A stretch of DNA of 64,000 nucleotides from Vigna angularis (taxonomy: Eukaryota > Streptophyta > Magnoliopsida > Fabales > Fabaceae). Positions 1 through 12,679 of the stretch are shown here, piece by piece. The stretch is from assembly GCF_016808095.1 (NCBI RefSeq), contig NC_068970.1, positions 26,270,501 to 26,334,500 of the forward strand. Reading direction: 5' to 3'. The notes beneath the pieces were generated by a model, which was given only the letters and a program-made list of their open reading frames with translations, was not told the DNA's origin and ran no database searches. The stretch's first letter is position 1; the number at the start of each line of letters is the position of its first letter. Made by a program: the position numbers and the translations under genes.

Positions 1-539
1 ATATTGGGTTGTTTTTGTTGTTATCTGGGGATGCTTTTTTGAATGGGGTTGTCTGAAAATGTGGTTTTTGCATATTGCGATTGTGGTCCCCCATGTCCCC
101 CATAGTTAGAGTTCGTTTGTTCTGTCATTATCACTTTAATAAGTGGTGTTTTTTGTCGTTTTAGGCTTATTTGTAGGTGTAGAATATTCTTGATTGTGTT
201 GTGTGTGATGGACAATATAGAGGTTGTTATTCACCATGGGGGAAAGTTCGTCAATGACAGGTGCCTGAAGTATGAAGGGGAAAGTGAGACAATATATTTT
301 GATATTGATTATGGAGTTATTTTGTTGTAGTGAGTGTAGTCAAAAGTCTTGGGTACGATGGTTTTAAAGAATTGTGGTTTTCTGTTGGATGTGGTCTTGT
401 ATTAGATGATAGGCTAGAAGCATTGTGTGATGACGTAGGTGCCATGCATATGGTCACTTTAGCTCACTTAAATGGACAAATTCATTTATATGTTGTGCAC
501 ACTGTCTTTGAACCTGATGTGATTCACATGATTGAATAC

Positions 540-1330
540 AAAGTTGATGAAGGAGGTGACGAAGTTGCACCTCAAGTGAATGAGGGTGGTGGGGGTGCAC
601 AATTTGTTGAGGGTATAGATGATGGAGTGAGGCAACAGTTGGATGAGGGGGTAGGTGTTGATGGTGAGAGGATAAAAGTTTTTGTTGGTCAGGCTGAGAT
701 GACAAAAGCAAATGAAGTTGAGGGTGAGAGGATAGAGGTTGAGGAAGATGATGCTGAGAGGACAACAACAGATGAAGTGCAGGAAGAGAGGATAGAGGTT
801 GAGGAAGCTGATGTTGAGGCTGAGAGGATAGAAGCAGATGAAGTTGAAGTTGAGGGTGAGAGGATAGAGGTTGATGAAGCTGATGTTGAGGCTGAGAGGA
901 CAAAAGCAGATGAAGTTGAAGTTGAGTGTGAGAGGATAGAGGTTCAGGAAGGTGATGTTGAGAGGACAACAACAGATGAAGTGCATGAAGAGAGGATATA
1001 GGTTGAGGAAGCTGATGTTGAGGCTGAGAGGATAGAAGCACAAGATGGTGAGGGTGATAGGTTAGATGGTGAGGCTTACAGAATAGAAGTACAAGACTTG
1101 GAGGATATAGAAGTAGAAGTTCGTGATTGGAGTACATCACGTGATGATGATGATGGTGAGATGAATAGTGAGGATGGGTTAGTAGACATAAATGTTTAGT
1201 GTGATGTAAGTGAAAGTTCTGGTAATTTGGAGGTTGAGGTTGAACCTGTTTTAGTTGGGTCTGAGTCAGATATGGAAGAAGATGAGATTAATGATTTCAG
1301 TTGGTTCAATGACGAATGACAATCTGAGGA
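540..1330 (+). repeat. Acidic Glu/Asp-rich coding minisatellite inside the transposase relic
   Basis: Imperfect tandem repeats in the transposase frame encode short units such as ERIEVEEADVEAERI and ADEVEVEGERIEV. Nucleotide units of about 48-66 bp recur between roughly 700 and 1060. The region links the PMD-like segment to the MuDR DNA-binding domain. One GAG-to-TAG change inside a repeat makes the stop at 999. Confidence 0.8.
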
Positions 1331-2129
1331 CTTAACTTCCCCTGACATAAGTGATGAAGAAAGGGAGGATGAAGAGGGGTATGGGCATTATTCTACATTT
1401 ACTATGCCAAAAAAAATGGTTGATTTCAACTGGGAAGTGGGAACATATTTCGTGGATAAAGAAGACATCCTTGATGCCATCAAAAGTTATGTAGTAGAAC
1501 ATGGGAAAAATCTGAAACTTGTTAAAAATGATAAAAAAAGAATTAAGGTTAAATGTTTGGGATCAAAAGGAGAATGTCCGTGGAGGACATATTTTGGTTT
1601 CATGGATGCAGTAAAGTCATGGCAACTGAGGATTGTGGTTGACAGGCATACATGCAGTAGGGAACACAAGTTGCGGCTATTCAATGCAAAATGGCTTAGT
1701 AGAAAATTGGAAAAAACACTGAGAGAGAATCCTAATGTAAAAGGAGTTGATATTAGAGATAAAATTACTAGGAAATGAAACATAGCAATATCTAAGAACA
1801 TGGCTTATAGGGCCAAAGCCTATGCATCAGACGAAGTGGCAGGGTCCTTCAGTAAGCAATATAGTAGAATTTATGATTATGCTAATGAGTTATTGGCAAG
1901 AAACCCTGGGTCTACAATCAAGGTGAAAGTTGAGTCATATGATGGGAAATCAATATTCAAGAGGTTTTACGCATGCCTAAAGGCATGCAAAGATAGCTTT
2001 GTCTCATGCAGGCCAATCATTGGCCTTGATGGAGCCTTTTTGAAAGGCAGACATCGTGGTGAGCTATTAACTGTTGTGGCTCGCGATGCAAACGACCAAA
2101 TGTTGCCACTAGCATATGTAATCGTAGAA

Positions 2130-2233
2130 GTTGAGAACAAGGAGACTTGGACATGGTTTATGGAGCTACTGATTGAAGACCGTTGAGAACAAGGAGACTT
2201 GGACATGGTTTATGGAGCTACTGATTGAAGACC
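2130..2233 (+). repeat. 52-bp exact tandem duplication in the transposase catalytic region
   Basis: Bases 2130-2181 and 2182-2233 are the same 52-bp sequence, beginning GTTGAGAACAAGG and ending GATTGAAGACC. Since 52 is not a multiple of three, the second copy shifts the frame and brings in a TGA at 2184. The downstream text (LGGPEVCSS, ISDQQK) continues correctly only from the second copy. Confidence 0.95.
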
Positions 2234-4155
2234 TAGGTGGACCTGAGGTGTGTTCTTCACTTACAATCATATCAGATCAACAAAAGGTAACTTCCATTAT
2301 AATTATAGACTTTTTTTAGGGTTTATCTTATAGAAATGAATTGAAATCAATAGCATCTAACTTTTTTTATGACTTATTCACAGGGTTTGTTACAAGCTGT
2401 ACAAGATGTTGTTTCTGGAGTTGCACAAAGATTTTGTATAAGGCATTTATATGCCAACTTCAGGAAGAAATTCCCTGGAAAGAATCTAAAAAAGCTTATG
2501 TGGAGGTATCAAAGAGGAGAACGAGATGAGAAGTATCAAAGAGGTGAACCAAGATGCTTTTCGACACTTGATAGTTATTCCTCCAAGGTTTGGCACTCTC
2601 AGTTTACATAAGTTTTACTTAACTTTTACTTTTTGATTATTTAACATATTCATTGTGTGGCATACATCTTTATTCAAGGTTTTGGTCCAGATCAAGGTTC
2701 ACAAGCATAACTCAATGTGATACTTTGGTTAATAACATGTCAAAAGCCTTTAATAGTGTGCTGGTAAATACGAGGACAAAACCAATTATTACAATGTTGG
2801 AGGAAATCAGACTATACATGATGAAGAGATGGGCCACTAATAGGTCAAGGGTAACGTCATTTAAGTCATCAATTTGTCCAAAAATACTGAGTAGACTACA
2901 AAAGGAGGCACTACTAACAAAGTCTTGGATTCCCAGGTATCCAAGAATTATGGCATATGTATATCTTTGTTTATGTTATCCCAAGTATCATATAACTAAT
3001 GTTGGCTTATCTTGACAGTTGGTCAGCACAAAGGCTATTTGAAGTTAGACATGTGTCCCAAAGTGGGGACAAGTTTGTGGTGGATATAGATCAATATTCA
3101 TGCTCCTGCAGGAAATGGAGCATCAGTGGAATACCTTGTGTACATGCATTGGCAGCAATGAGGTTTCTCAACATAGATGTAGAGGACTACATACCTGTAT
3201 GCTTTAAAAAGTCAACCTATGAAGAAATTTATTCCTCTATTATATATCCCATTAATGGAAACAACCGCTGGGAGGTAACCCAATGTCCAGATGTCATGCA
3301 TCCATCAACAAGACAGATGTTTGGTCGTCCTAAGAAGAAAAGAAGGTTAGAGCAATGGGAGTTGAAGAAAAGTAGCACCTGAATGTCTAAAGGGGGATTA
3401 CTGAAGAGATGTGGCATGTGTAGGGAAGTGGGTCACAACAAAAAAAAACTGCCCCAAGAGAAACCAAGTGCAAGAAGAGGGACAACAACCCAGTTCATTG
3501 CCTGAGGGTGAACCAGATGGATGAGAACCACTTCGGAGTTGAAGAATGTTATATGTTTTAGTAGTAGCAAATGTAATAGGGCAAAGTTTGATGTTTATCA
3601 TCTTACAGACATGTGTTATAAACAATGTTTTAATGTTTCAGTATGTAATAGCCTAAAGTATCCTACATATTGGTACTTGTATGAACAATGGATGTCTACT
3701 TTTTCGTATTAATATACAAATGTTGAGTTTGCCATTGGCAGTTTCTTTATTGCAAGTAAATTAAAAATTTATTATTTTTCATCATTGTGCCCTTAGTTGA
3801 ATTCCTCTTTCAGTTGTTTATTCAGGTCCCAAGATAGCAATATTATTTTAGTCTTGTACTGTGTATGTTTGTAGTTATGTGTTCTCAACTGTTGATGAAG
3901 CCTTTATTGAGAACTGTTTTACAGGTTCTATGCACATGTTATGTTATACATAGGGCAACTACTGACAACAAAATGAAACCAAAACATAGACAACAATTCA
4001 ACTCATTTTTTCCAAATTATCATTTCACTAAACATCTGAAACTGATACATCTTCATAGCAGAAAACATAAATACATTGCAACCTCTAAATTAAAAAGAAC
4101 TACATTAACATTATCAAGTCAAGCCTAACACTAATACCAAAACAAACCTAAATTA

Positions 4156-4620
4156 TCAAGCTCTTCCCATCAACATTGCAATTATAATAATGTTCATCAC
4201 ACAAAGCACACTAACAACCCCAACCAAAAATTTCATCCAGCTTTGAAGACCCATCACAGCTTTCTGCACACCAACAATCTTCTTATCACTTTCATTTTCA
4301 AAACTCTTCAGCAACCTCTCATCATTTGCTTCCAACACCTCAAAACTAACACTTTTTTCAATTTCCCAATCAGTGAACCACCTGAAGTAGTTGCATCCAC
4401 CCTTTTCACTTCCAACCTTATACCTAGGGCAACCCCAGAATTGTTTGCCGCGATTCTTACTAGTTTTCGCAGTCCTCAACATAGACTTCTCTCCACAATG
4501 ACAGATCAGCGAAGCATCATTCCTGTTCCACCCTCCATCTCCACGAGAGCTCACAGACCGCAAATGCTTTCTTCCACACTCATTGCAAGTGGAAGAGGAA
4601 CACGAATGACCCATCGACAT
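4156..4620 (-). CDS. Small GRF-type zinc-finger protein with C-terminal membrane helix
   Basis: Intact 154-residue single-exon frame. Residues 40-84 match a GRF-type zinc finger: CHCG at 40-43, GCPRY with C64, then GGCNYFRW with C76, giving C-x-C...C...C spacing. Residues about 88-120 are charged and helical. A hydrophobic helix (about 129-151, rich in Val/Ile/Met) ends the protein. Such small GRF/membrane proteins are common in legumes, often annotated At4g04775-like, and are often repeat-associated. The gene converges on the transposase relic with about 630 bp between the two ends, which resembles the mudrA/mudrB arrangement, so it may be element cargo. GRF fingers are thought to bind single-stranded nucleic acid. 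Function in this protein is unknown. Expression is untested. Confidence 0.65.
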   Translation of the reverse strand: MSMGHSCSSSTCNECGRKHLRSVSSRGDGGWNRNDASLICHCGEKSMLRTAKTSKNRGKQFWGCPRYKVGSEKGGCNYFRWFTDWEIEKSVSFEVLEANDERLLKSFENESDKKIVGVQKAVMGLQSWMKFLVGVVSVLCVMNIIIIAMLMGRA

Positions 4621-4664
4621 TGTTGCGTCTTCTGCTTTCGCACTTCCCTATTTTGAAACTTCAC

Positions 4665-6775
4665 GTGCTTGCTAATCTTCAACAACAAAGAACCCTAAAG
4701 ACTTCGCGCAAGGTTCACCCTAAAGAACCCTAAATCCTATATTTCAGAAATCATATTATTTCAATTTAACAACTTCACAAATGCACGTTTAAACTCTAAA
4801 CATATCACGTTTTAAGAAAATAACACGTAATCCTCTCACCTGTGCAAAAACTTAACTCCGTTAACTAAATTTAACGGCAGGAACTCAAATGATTTAAATT
4901 ACCACTTATAAGGACTCAACTGGAAATTCTAACAAGAAGAAAATCAAAGTGGGAAAACCTTACAAAATAAGAACAACTAAAGAGTTTAAATATTTTTAAA
5001 TTGTCTTTTAAAAAATATCTAATAAATTATTTTTTAAGTACATAGATAGGAGTAATTATAATTGTCTAACTTTATCATAACTTTGAACTGTTGTATAGTT
5101 AATGATTGTTACTGCACTGTAGTTTTAAAGTAGATCTCATTTTAAGTGAGTCAAATCCATCATCTACCTATACCCAATAAAATTTACATTGGAAACCATA
5201 AAATATGAAAAACTATGATTAAATTGGTTCATTTTTTTTTTAAATTAGAAAAGTTCTATTTCATGAGTATCTGTTTGAACGTGTAAAGAAAGCGGTCATT
5301 ATTTTATCGAACAGATGTACCCTACCAAAAGGAAGATATTATTTTAAATAATTAAATAGTAATAATATATATATATAATATTTTAACCGGAAAGCACCGG
5401 TTTTTTTTTAGGTGGGTCCGTTATGGTATAGTGGAAATGGTAAACAGAAACATGGTCGTCTTATTATATAATCTGGCACATAGATAGGAGATAACTCAAA
5501 CCAATTGTGATAAGCTATTGGAGTGAGAAAGGAGAAAGGAGAGATAAAAAGGGAAGACGACATATCAGAAAGAAGTGCGAAGTGATGGTGATTCACAGAC
5601 TGGAATTGTGCATAACCATGGTTCGATTGGCCATAGAATTCGTGATGAGCGTGGCAGAAACGGTGGTCATAGTTCAACAAAGAACCGCAGAACCTCTCGG
5701 AAGTTTGAATCGCGCAAGTACTCCTCTTCCTTTCTATGGCTACCTCCGTTGAATTCTCTTATTTTATTTTATTTATGAAATTTCTCAACTTGTATATCTT
5801 TTTTTCTGGTGCATCAAACTCTTATTGATGCAAACCCTTGAATTGTTGTAAGAAAAATCGATGCCCTTGTTTTTGTTGGGTTTGCTTGCTGGACTTCTTG
5901 CTTTATATGAATCCAGTTCCTGCTTATAGCTGATGAATGAATGAACCATATTAAATTTGTGTTCTTTCCTCTCTTTCTGTTTTGTTCTTTCTTGTATGTT
6001 CATCTTTATTTTTAATTAAATTTTTATTGTGTAGGTATTTTTTTATGTTCATTTTTTAAATTTAATTATTTTTTAAAACTATTATAAATATTTATAATAT
6101 AAAATAATTGTATAAGAAATTCTTTCATATAAATCGGTAATTTATGTAAATATTTTTCAAAATTATTATATATTACATACACATAATAATAATTTATTTA
6201 TTTTTATTTAAATAAGTACATGACATTAAAATTAACATAAATATTACTTTTAATTTATTAAAATAAATTATTACAGTAAAAAGAGTAGGGACACGACTCA
6301 ATATTTTTCTAATAATATATATCAATGGAAATATTTCTATTTATTTACATAATGTATTTATTTCACTTTTATGGGAATATAATAATGCATGAGGAGATGT
6401 TTTTGGTTGGTATATATTTGATGGATTTTTATTTTATCTTCTATAATTATTATCTAGATCTATTGGATCCATCAAACGTTTGTTTTTATTTTCTGCCCAT
6501 TAAGTCTACATTCTGTTTAATTTGGTGGAAACGTAGATATTCAATTTGTGGTAAATGATGAGAGAATGGTAGTTGGAAGTTGGAAACCCGTTTTCATCAA
6601 AACCTTAAAAAGCAAGAAAACTTTAATTGGCACATTCAACTAAGGTTTTCATCAAATTACAGTTTTAGTAAAATATAACTTTTTAATGCCTTTATTTAAT
6701 GAAAAATGTTCATACTTTTACCACATGTAAAAAATTATAATTTAATATTATTTAATATCTTTTTCATTAACTAAG

Positions 6776-6812
<37 letters not shown>

Positions 6813-7074
6813 TATATTAAAAATTATTTATGTAATAATCTTTGTATTGTTCTTGTTACTAAATATTTAATAAAAGTTATATTTTTATATGTAAAATATA
6901 AATACAAATTTATGCGTAAAAAAATTAAATATTTTACCACCTTTACTAGATTGAAACGACTTTTCCTATGTAGCTCTAAAAGGAATATTTTACGTAAAAG
7001 GTATTTTATAGTATACAAAATTAATTTTCACTTTCTAATAATGGTTGATCCTAAACTTTTTTAATACCAATTTA
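4665..7074. other. AT-rich spacer; no gene recognised
   Basis: About 2.4 kb without a coding region I can support. The part at 4830-4960 carries TTAACGGCAGG-like sequence that looks like a transposon terminus and could be the right end of the Mutator-like element; its partner would lie left of base 1. A GC-richer patch at 5400-5760 has short overlapping frames on both strands but no recognisable protein. A TA dinucleotide run occupies about 6778-6808. Confidence 0.5.
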
Positions 7075-7083
7075 TATTTACAA

Positions 7084-8277
7084 GAGTTAAATATGTTTTT
7101 AGTTCCTAAACTAAGCGAATTTATTTTTCGTCATTCTTTCAAACTAAGCTATATTTTGTTCCTTCTCTTAATTTTTTTTTTTAATTTTTCGTCTTCCAAA
7201 ACTAACGGCGTTAAAAATTAGCTGAGGTGGCTAACGGTAGTGTGTTGCGTTATTTTTTTTTCTGACATTGGGTTAATCTTTCCCGACCATTCTGCTCAAC
7301 TTCCCAACCTCAAACCCCTCGACGCACCCGTCGAGCTCCCTCTGGTCATTAACAGCCTGCTTCATTCGGACGAGCCTCTCATCGCCACCTTCATCCACTA
7401 GGGAGCCACGGAGCCTACAGTCAAGTGTGGGGTGGCTCCAGGTGGGGTTGAAAGCACCGTAGTGGCCGCGGAAGGCAGGGCCGATGTTGACGACGTCGAA
7501 GGAACGGGGATCGAACCAAACTATATTTTACCCTACAGACCTCCCAGTTTGTAGCACAATCTTCTCTGTTTCCCTCATTAGAGCAATAAAAAATAATATT
7601 TAATTAATATTTAATTTTGTGAAATACTACTAATTCACCTATTCGCATTCAGTCTTTTATTAAACAGGCCGTTTCAGCACTGTTTCACTTCATCTTCTTC
7701 CTTGGCTAACAAAATTCAATAGGTCGTGCTCACATTGTTTCAGTTCATCTTCTTCCTTGTTGGCTAACAAAGATTTGCTGCTTCTAATCAAAACCAGCAC
7801 CGCCAAAACACAGGAGGTACGTTTTCCAATGACATTTCCTTTATTCTTTCATTTTTTTATCTGAAAACAAATTCTCTTTTCATAGCTCAAATTTAATTTC
7901 TTCGTAGCAAGTTTACTTGTTTACTTGCACCAGAGGAGGTAGCGTAGTAGCACCTTCTTCCTTGGATAGTTTCCCCACACAAAAAGCTTGCGTCGGACGG
8001 TGTGGCGGGAAGGTGGGTGACGTGGTCGAAGAGGAGGCTGTGAATGGCGGAGGGGGAAGTGGAGAATATGAGGGAGGCAAAAAATGACCCAGAAAAGAAA
8101 AAAAAATGACGCGGCACACCACCGTTAGCCAACTCAACTTCTTTTTAACGCTGTTGATTTTGGAGGACGAAAAATTAAAGTTTCCTTAAGGAGAATGACC
8201 AAAACGTAGCTTAGTTTGAAAGAGGGACTAAAAACAATTTCGCTTGATAGTTTAAGGACTAAAAACATATTTAACCC
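7084..8277. mobile_element. Non-autonomous Mutator-like element with long TIRs and 9-bp TSD
   Basis: The left end (from 7084, GAGTTAAATATGTTTTTAG) and the right end (to 8277) are inverted copies of each other over roughly 130-165 bp; both include the words TTAGTTTGAAAG and TAACGGCGTT or close variants. The flanks are TATTTACAA (7075-7083) and TATTTATAA (8278-8286), a 9-bp target duplication with one mismatch, as expected for Mutator-like elements. No transposase is inside. The interior has a GC-rich block (7270-7515) unlike the AT-rich surroundings, which looks captured. Confidence 0.85.
7273..7517 (-). other. GC-rich coding-like fragment captured inside the 7.1-kb Mutator-like element
   Basis: The minus strand is open for about 80 codons and reads as plausible protein (contains FDPRSFDVVNIGPAF, HYGAFNPTWS and GFEVGKLSRM). 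There is no start codon. Base composition is far richer in G+C than the flanks. I do not recognise the source gene. It could be a Pack-MULE-style exon capture, or a chance frame in GC-rich DNA. Confidence 0.4.
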
Positions 8278-8422
8278 TATTTATAAAATATTTCAATTAA
8301 TCCTTTTTAAATAAAATCAGGTTAAACATTAATATAAACTTTGACATTTCAATTATGATCACATCTCATTTATGCTTACACCCTAAAGTCCATAATCATT
8401 TGTCATCATATAAAAATTTATT

Positions 8423-8425
<3 letters not shown>

Positions 8426-8474
<49 letters not shown>
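8426..8474. repeat. AT dinucleotide microsatellite
   Basis: About 24 uninterrupted AT/TA units. Confidence 0.95.
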
Positions 8475-8476
<2 letters not shown>

Positions 8477-8707
8477 GTAGTGGGATTACACCAAATTTAT
8501 AATAAAAATTATACTTCATGAAACATAAAGTAACTATAACTATTATAAAAAAAATTAAATAAATACATGAAGGTAAAACATTAACTTACATATATTTTCT
8601 TATAAATAAAAACTAAATTAACTAACTTATTAGCATAATGTTTCTTTCATAAACAAATTTTACATTAATCTTTCAATAATAAACTTCTTTATCAATAGAA
8701 AAATTCA

Positions 8708-10000
8708 TGTAACATCTCAATTTTTCATAGTATCTAATTACCATTGGATTCATCACACCATCAATATTACAAAGTAGCTAACTCAAAGAAAAATTATAAG
8801 ACATTACTAAAAATATCTATATATGACTTATAATAGCAAAAGATAGCTAAATCCTACATGACTATGAGATATTATACTAAACCAATAGTGTAATAGGTCT
8901 TTATGAAAAGAAAGAAATTGAAATTGAACGTCCTACTCTATACCTCAACTCCATCTCTTCCTAGCACTTTCTCACTAGAGACATTCCTCCTATGCTCACA
9001 CGATTAAGGTGATCATTGCAAAAAAGAAAACAAATACACACAATCAGACAAAGACAAAAGTATAAGCTAAAGTATCAAAGGAGAATTCATACAATATAAA
9101 ACATAATATCACAATTATCATTTCAATTAAACAATACATAAATAAGCATATCAACTCTCACATCAAGCAAAACCTAAATATATAAATAATCTCTAGACTT
9201 GACCATCCAAATACATGTATTAGTGTTAAATTCTTGGGAGACCTGTGCATGTGTGGTGAAACAACATACCACTCAAACTACCACACAAGGTTAATCCGTC
9301 AAACATCTATGGTCAAATTGACACTAGACTAAGGATCTCCTGCTATTCCTCACCACATAATTATCCCTTTCGACTTGAGATTGGGTGGTTATTAGAGTGT
9401 CAGAAACATTCCCCTATTTCGAAACTCCTACAACAATACATTATACTAAGCACAACATCAGGATTTCCTCCATGAAATTCCTTTTACCACATACTTAAAC
9501 TGAATACACAATTACCATTACCATTTTACAAGACATTCATAATTATCAAAAATATACATAACATCCATTATCATATGTCATGAACATATTTATAAGCATA
9601 AACTAATATGCATCGTATTTGAATTGTTGAGACAAGATCATCCAGAAAAACTAGACTATCTAGCAACTCAAAGTTTTGAAGTTTTACAAATATACTTAAT
9701 GAAATATTCTTTATAAAGAAAGAATATTGTTTGAGATAATATTCACCTGGACGAATTAAGTATAGACAAAGAAAGCCTAGATGAAAAACAAGTATAGAAA
9801 AATTAGCTCAAAATAAGAACAAATCATGAGATGAATTCAAACACTATCTAGAGCCCCACAAATAAGCATCTGATGAGAAGTGACGCAAGAATAAGTACCT
9901 TGAGAAATATTGTTTAAACCTAGACAAAACCTATTCAAAAAGGTAGAAGTGTTTTATCAAATAGAAGAAGCCTACACAAACACTAGTAAGACATCATGCT
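8708..10000 (+). mobile_element. TGTAACATYC-type repeat, copy C (possible LTR-derived; right end uncertain)
   Basis: Begins TGTAACATCTC at 8708 and has the landmarks of copies A, B and D in the same order: a GGTGATCATTGCAAA word near 9009, then a block containing GGTTAATCCGTC, a CTCCTGCT word and CCTCACCACAT (9290-9355). More diverged than copies A and B. No coding region. The family may be solo or non-autonomous LTRs, but no target duplication was found. Confidence 0.4.
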
Positions 10001-12660
10001 TAAAATACCTACACATTAGTGTCTGAACTATTTTTGTAAAACAGTAAGCGTGAAAATCCCTTCTAAGGAAGAAACAAGTTATAAAGATGATTTATGATAA
10101 GCATATTCCGAACCTGTGTAGTACTTAAGGATAAGCTCTTAAGCTTTGAAATTAACTTATCTATCCTTGAGGAAATCTAATTTGAGTTTATTTATCAATC
10201 AAGATTCAATAAATTCCTAATTTGAATTTTAAAGTCAAACACGCAAAATTAATATCACAAAGAGCAAAATTGAGATTAGATGAGAAAAGAACAAACTCGA
10301 AGCAAAGAATGATCAATGTAAAAGCTTAATTTGTATTGTATATTCTTTTTTCCATGAATTGATCCTTAAAAATTCAGTTCTTCATTATTCAAAATATATA
10401 CATATATATACCACACACAAATATTTGTACAAAGAGTAATTCTAGACCATTTCCTTGTTCTTATATAGGGCAAAGAGTAAGGTCTTTTTGTTTGAGCAAA
10501 ATTAGGACAAAGTAAGATTTATGTTTCTATTCTTTTGTTCATAAACAAAAATATCAGAAAAATCGTCTCAATAACAATCAAACTAGATTTTAAGGATAAT
10601 TCCAAAAGTAGTTTAAAAATACTTCTAAACAAACAATTCAAATGATTAATCCAAATCATAATTTTTTTCAAACATTGTCCTTTACTCATTTCAATTTAAT
10701 CTTAATTATTCAAACTCAATTTATACTTCGTTCACATTAAACTAACAAACTAATATAAAAGAAAATTTTAGAAAACTAATTGTACTCTTCAAAATCATAT
10801 TCATAATTCAATTTAATAACAATACATCTTAACATCCATAATCCAGTAGCTAAATCAACTCCTCATTGAAATTGTTCAATTTAAAACATTCTAAAACTAT
10901 CATTTATTCATTGTATATCAATTAACATTTAATTTTAAATATCCTAACAGTTTCTATACAAAAGATCATCCTCCTTGATTAGAAATTGAAATCTTATGAT
11001 CATATCACCTTCACTTCCCAATCATCGAAAATCTTAAGTTCTATAAATTATATAAATAGTTTCCCTTACTTGTAATTTTTTATTTCAAAAGAAAATTCTA
11101 GTTCAACCTAGAGTTTACCCAAAATCTATGGACCTCGAGCAAAATTTTCAAACATAATCAAATTTAGATATGTTAAACCAAGCTAAAAGTATCACTTTTC
11201 TCAACTAAGCACCACCAAAATGATGACAAAATCACATAGAAAATAACAAAATAAAACCTTATTTTAAGAGTAAATAAGAATTTATTCTGTTTGAAAATCT
11301 GATTGGATAGAAATGTTTTCTGACCCCTTGACTTTTTAGATGTGAATGACCTATGAAAAGAAAAATAAAGAAAAATATAAGAAAGCATGAGAAAGAGAAC
11401 AATTTTTATTTTAGTGAGAGAATGAATGAGAAAAATAAGACACTAGCTTACATTATAATATTTTAAAGTTTTAATTCATTGTGTTTTTAAATGTTTTTGT
11501 ATTCGTATTATTATTAATTATATTAATTTAATTATTTATTTTTATAATTTCATATTATCTTCTTTTATTTATTTTAATTGATTTAACATTTTTTAGTGCA
11601 CTATAACTTATAAGGTATCAAAATAATTTCATATCAATTTACAGGAAAAAATCATGAGAAAAAAGGGAATAACTTTCCTTCCTCAGAACGTCCTTTTTCT
11701 TACACATTCAAAATTTCAATTTTTTTTATCTCACCCCTCCTTTCTATTTTTTTTTTATTTTATGTTTGGAATATGGGTTAAATTTATATTTTTTTTCTCT
11801 TTACTATTGAGATCGAAAGATGTGCAAAAGACTATCCACTCCATAAGAAAGTTAAGATATTTTTAAATATCACGTCTATTAAATTGGCATTCTTGAGATA
11901 ATAATAGTTATATTTACAAGTTCAAATTAATATAGGTTTAGATTGTTCTATAATGAAGAGGTTTAAAGTATCTTATTGGACTGCACTCTTCAATCCCTAT
12001 TAGGCCAATTAATTATGTTTACAATATTTAAATTTAAAAAAAAAAAGTCATGTGATCATGAAACTCTTTAGGTAGTATTAATCATTGTATCAAATGAATC
12101 TGGTTTACGTCTCTGTGCCAATTCACGCGTGAAAGGGAAAAGACATGAGAGCTATGATGTCATTTATAGAAATTATTCTCCCAGTTCCATTTAGTGTCAA
12201 TAAAAACCTAACAAAAATAAATTCTTTCATTTTCTCTTGTCATTTCAACAATAATAAAATTTCCTACCTTCTTCTAAGGTGCTCATAAATACCATTTATA
12301 ATTTTTTTTTACAAAGATATATATAAAAAAAGTTAGAAAACAGACCTAATTAATTATGCTGTTAAAATAGTAGGTTTTTTTCAGTAGTTTTTTTAATACA
12401 TAATTGATTTAAAAAATTTATTTACTTTTTTTTAATTCGATTATGAATTTGTATTATTATAATAACAATAAATAATTAAAAATAAATTTTATCTTTATGT
12501 TTTAATAAAATATTTAATTAGTTTTATTCTTTAAATTTGTCTTTTTAATATTTTGAATTATTTTTTTTTACATTTTTTGTAAGAAACTAAAAATTTGGGA
12601 TTTAAAAGAGGGAATTAGTATATTAGACTAATAGAACCAGATTTTTTTTTATTTCAGTAT
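10000..12660. other. AT-rich region; no gene recognised
   Basis: Long AT-rich sequence, frequent poly-A and poly-T, only short low-complexity open frames. I see no recognisable protein, RNA gene or clear element ends. Parts probably derive from old transposons. Confidence 0.5.
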
Positions 12661-12679
12661 AAAATACATTTCAGAACAC

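Larger units (their letters stand above)
208..3524 (+). pseudogene. Mutator-like (MuDR/MURA-type) transposase, degenerate
   Basis: Remnant of a DDE transposase that would cut and paste a Mutator-like element. In order it shows an N-terminal PMD-type segment (from the ATG at 208), a long acidic repeat region (about 540-1330), a MuDR DNA-binding segment (1404-1780), the MULE catalytic core (1800-2590, with the GLDGAFLKG region), a SWIM zinc finger (CSC...CVH, about 3095-3160) and a CCHC zinc knuckle (CGMC...GHNKKNC, about 3407-3455). Three GT-AG introns fit at 2287-2383, 2588-2678 and 2937-3018. It cannot be expressed whole: there is a one-base indel near 309-312, in-frame stops at 999, 1197, 1317, 1776 and 3380, a 52-bp tandem duplication at 2130-2233, damage near 2505-2530 and an extra A in a poly-A run near 3440. 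The family call is strong; the exact clade is not determined. Confidence 0.9.

Noticed and set aside
454..1140. Long minus-strand open frames rich in His/Leu/Ser opposite the acidic repeat
   Set aside because: They are mirror readings of the repeated acidic coding region and follow from its composition.
5408..5778. Overlapping short frames on both strands in a GC-richer patch
   Set aside because: None resembles a known protein and none has a convincing exon context.
11654..11866. 70-codon Phe-rich plus-strand frame
   Set aside because: Poly-T derived, no similarity to a known protein, no promoter or exon context.
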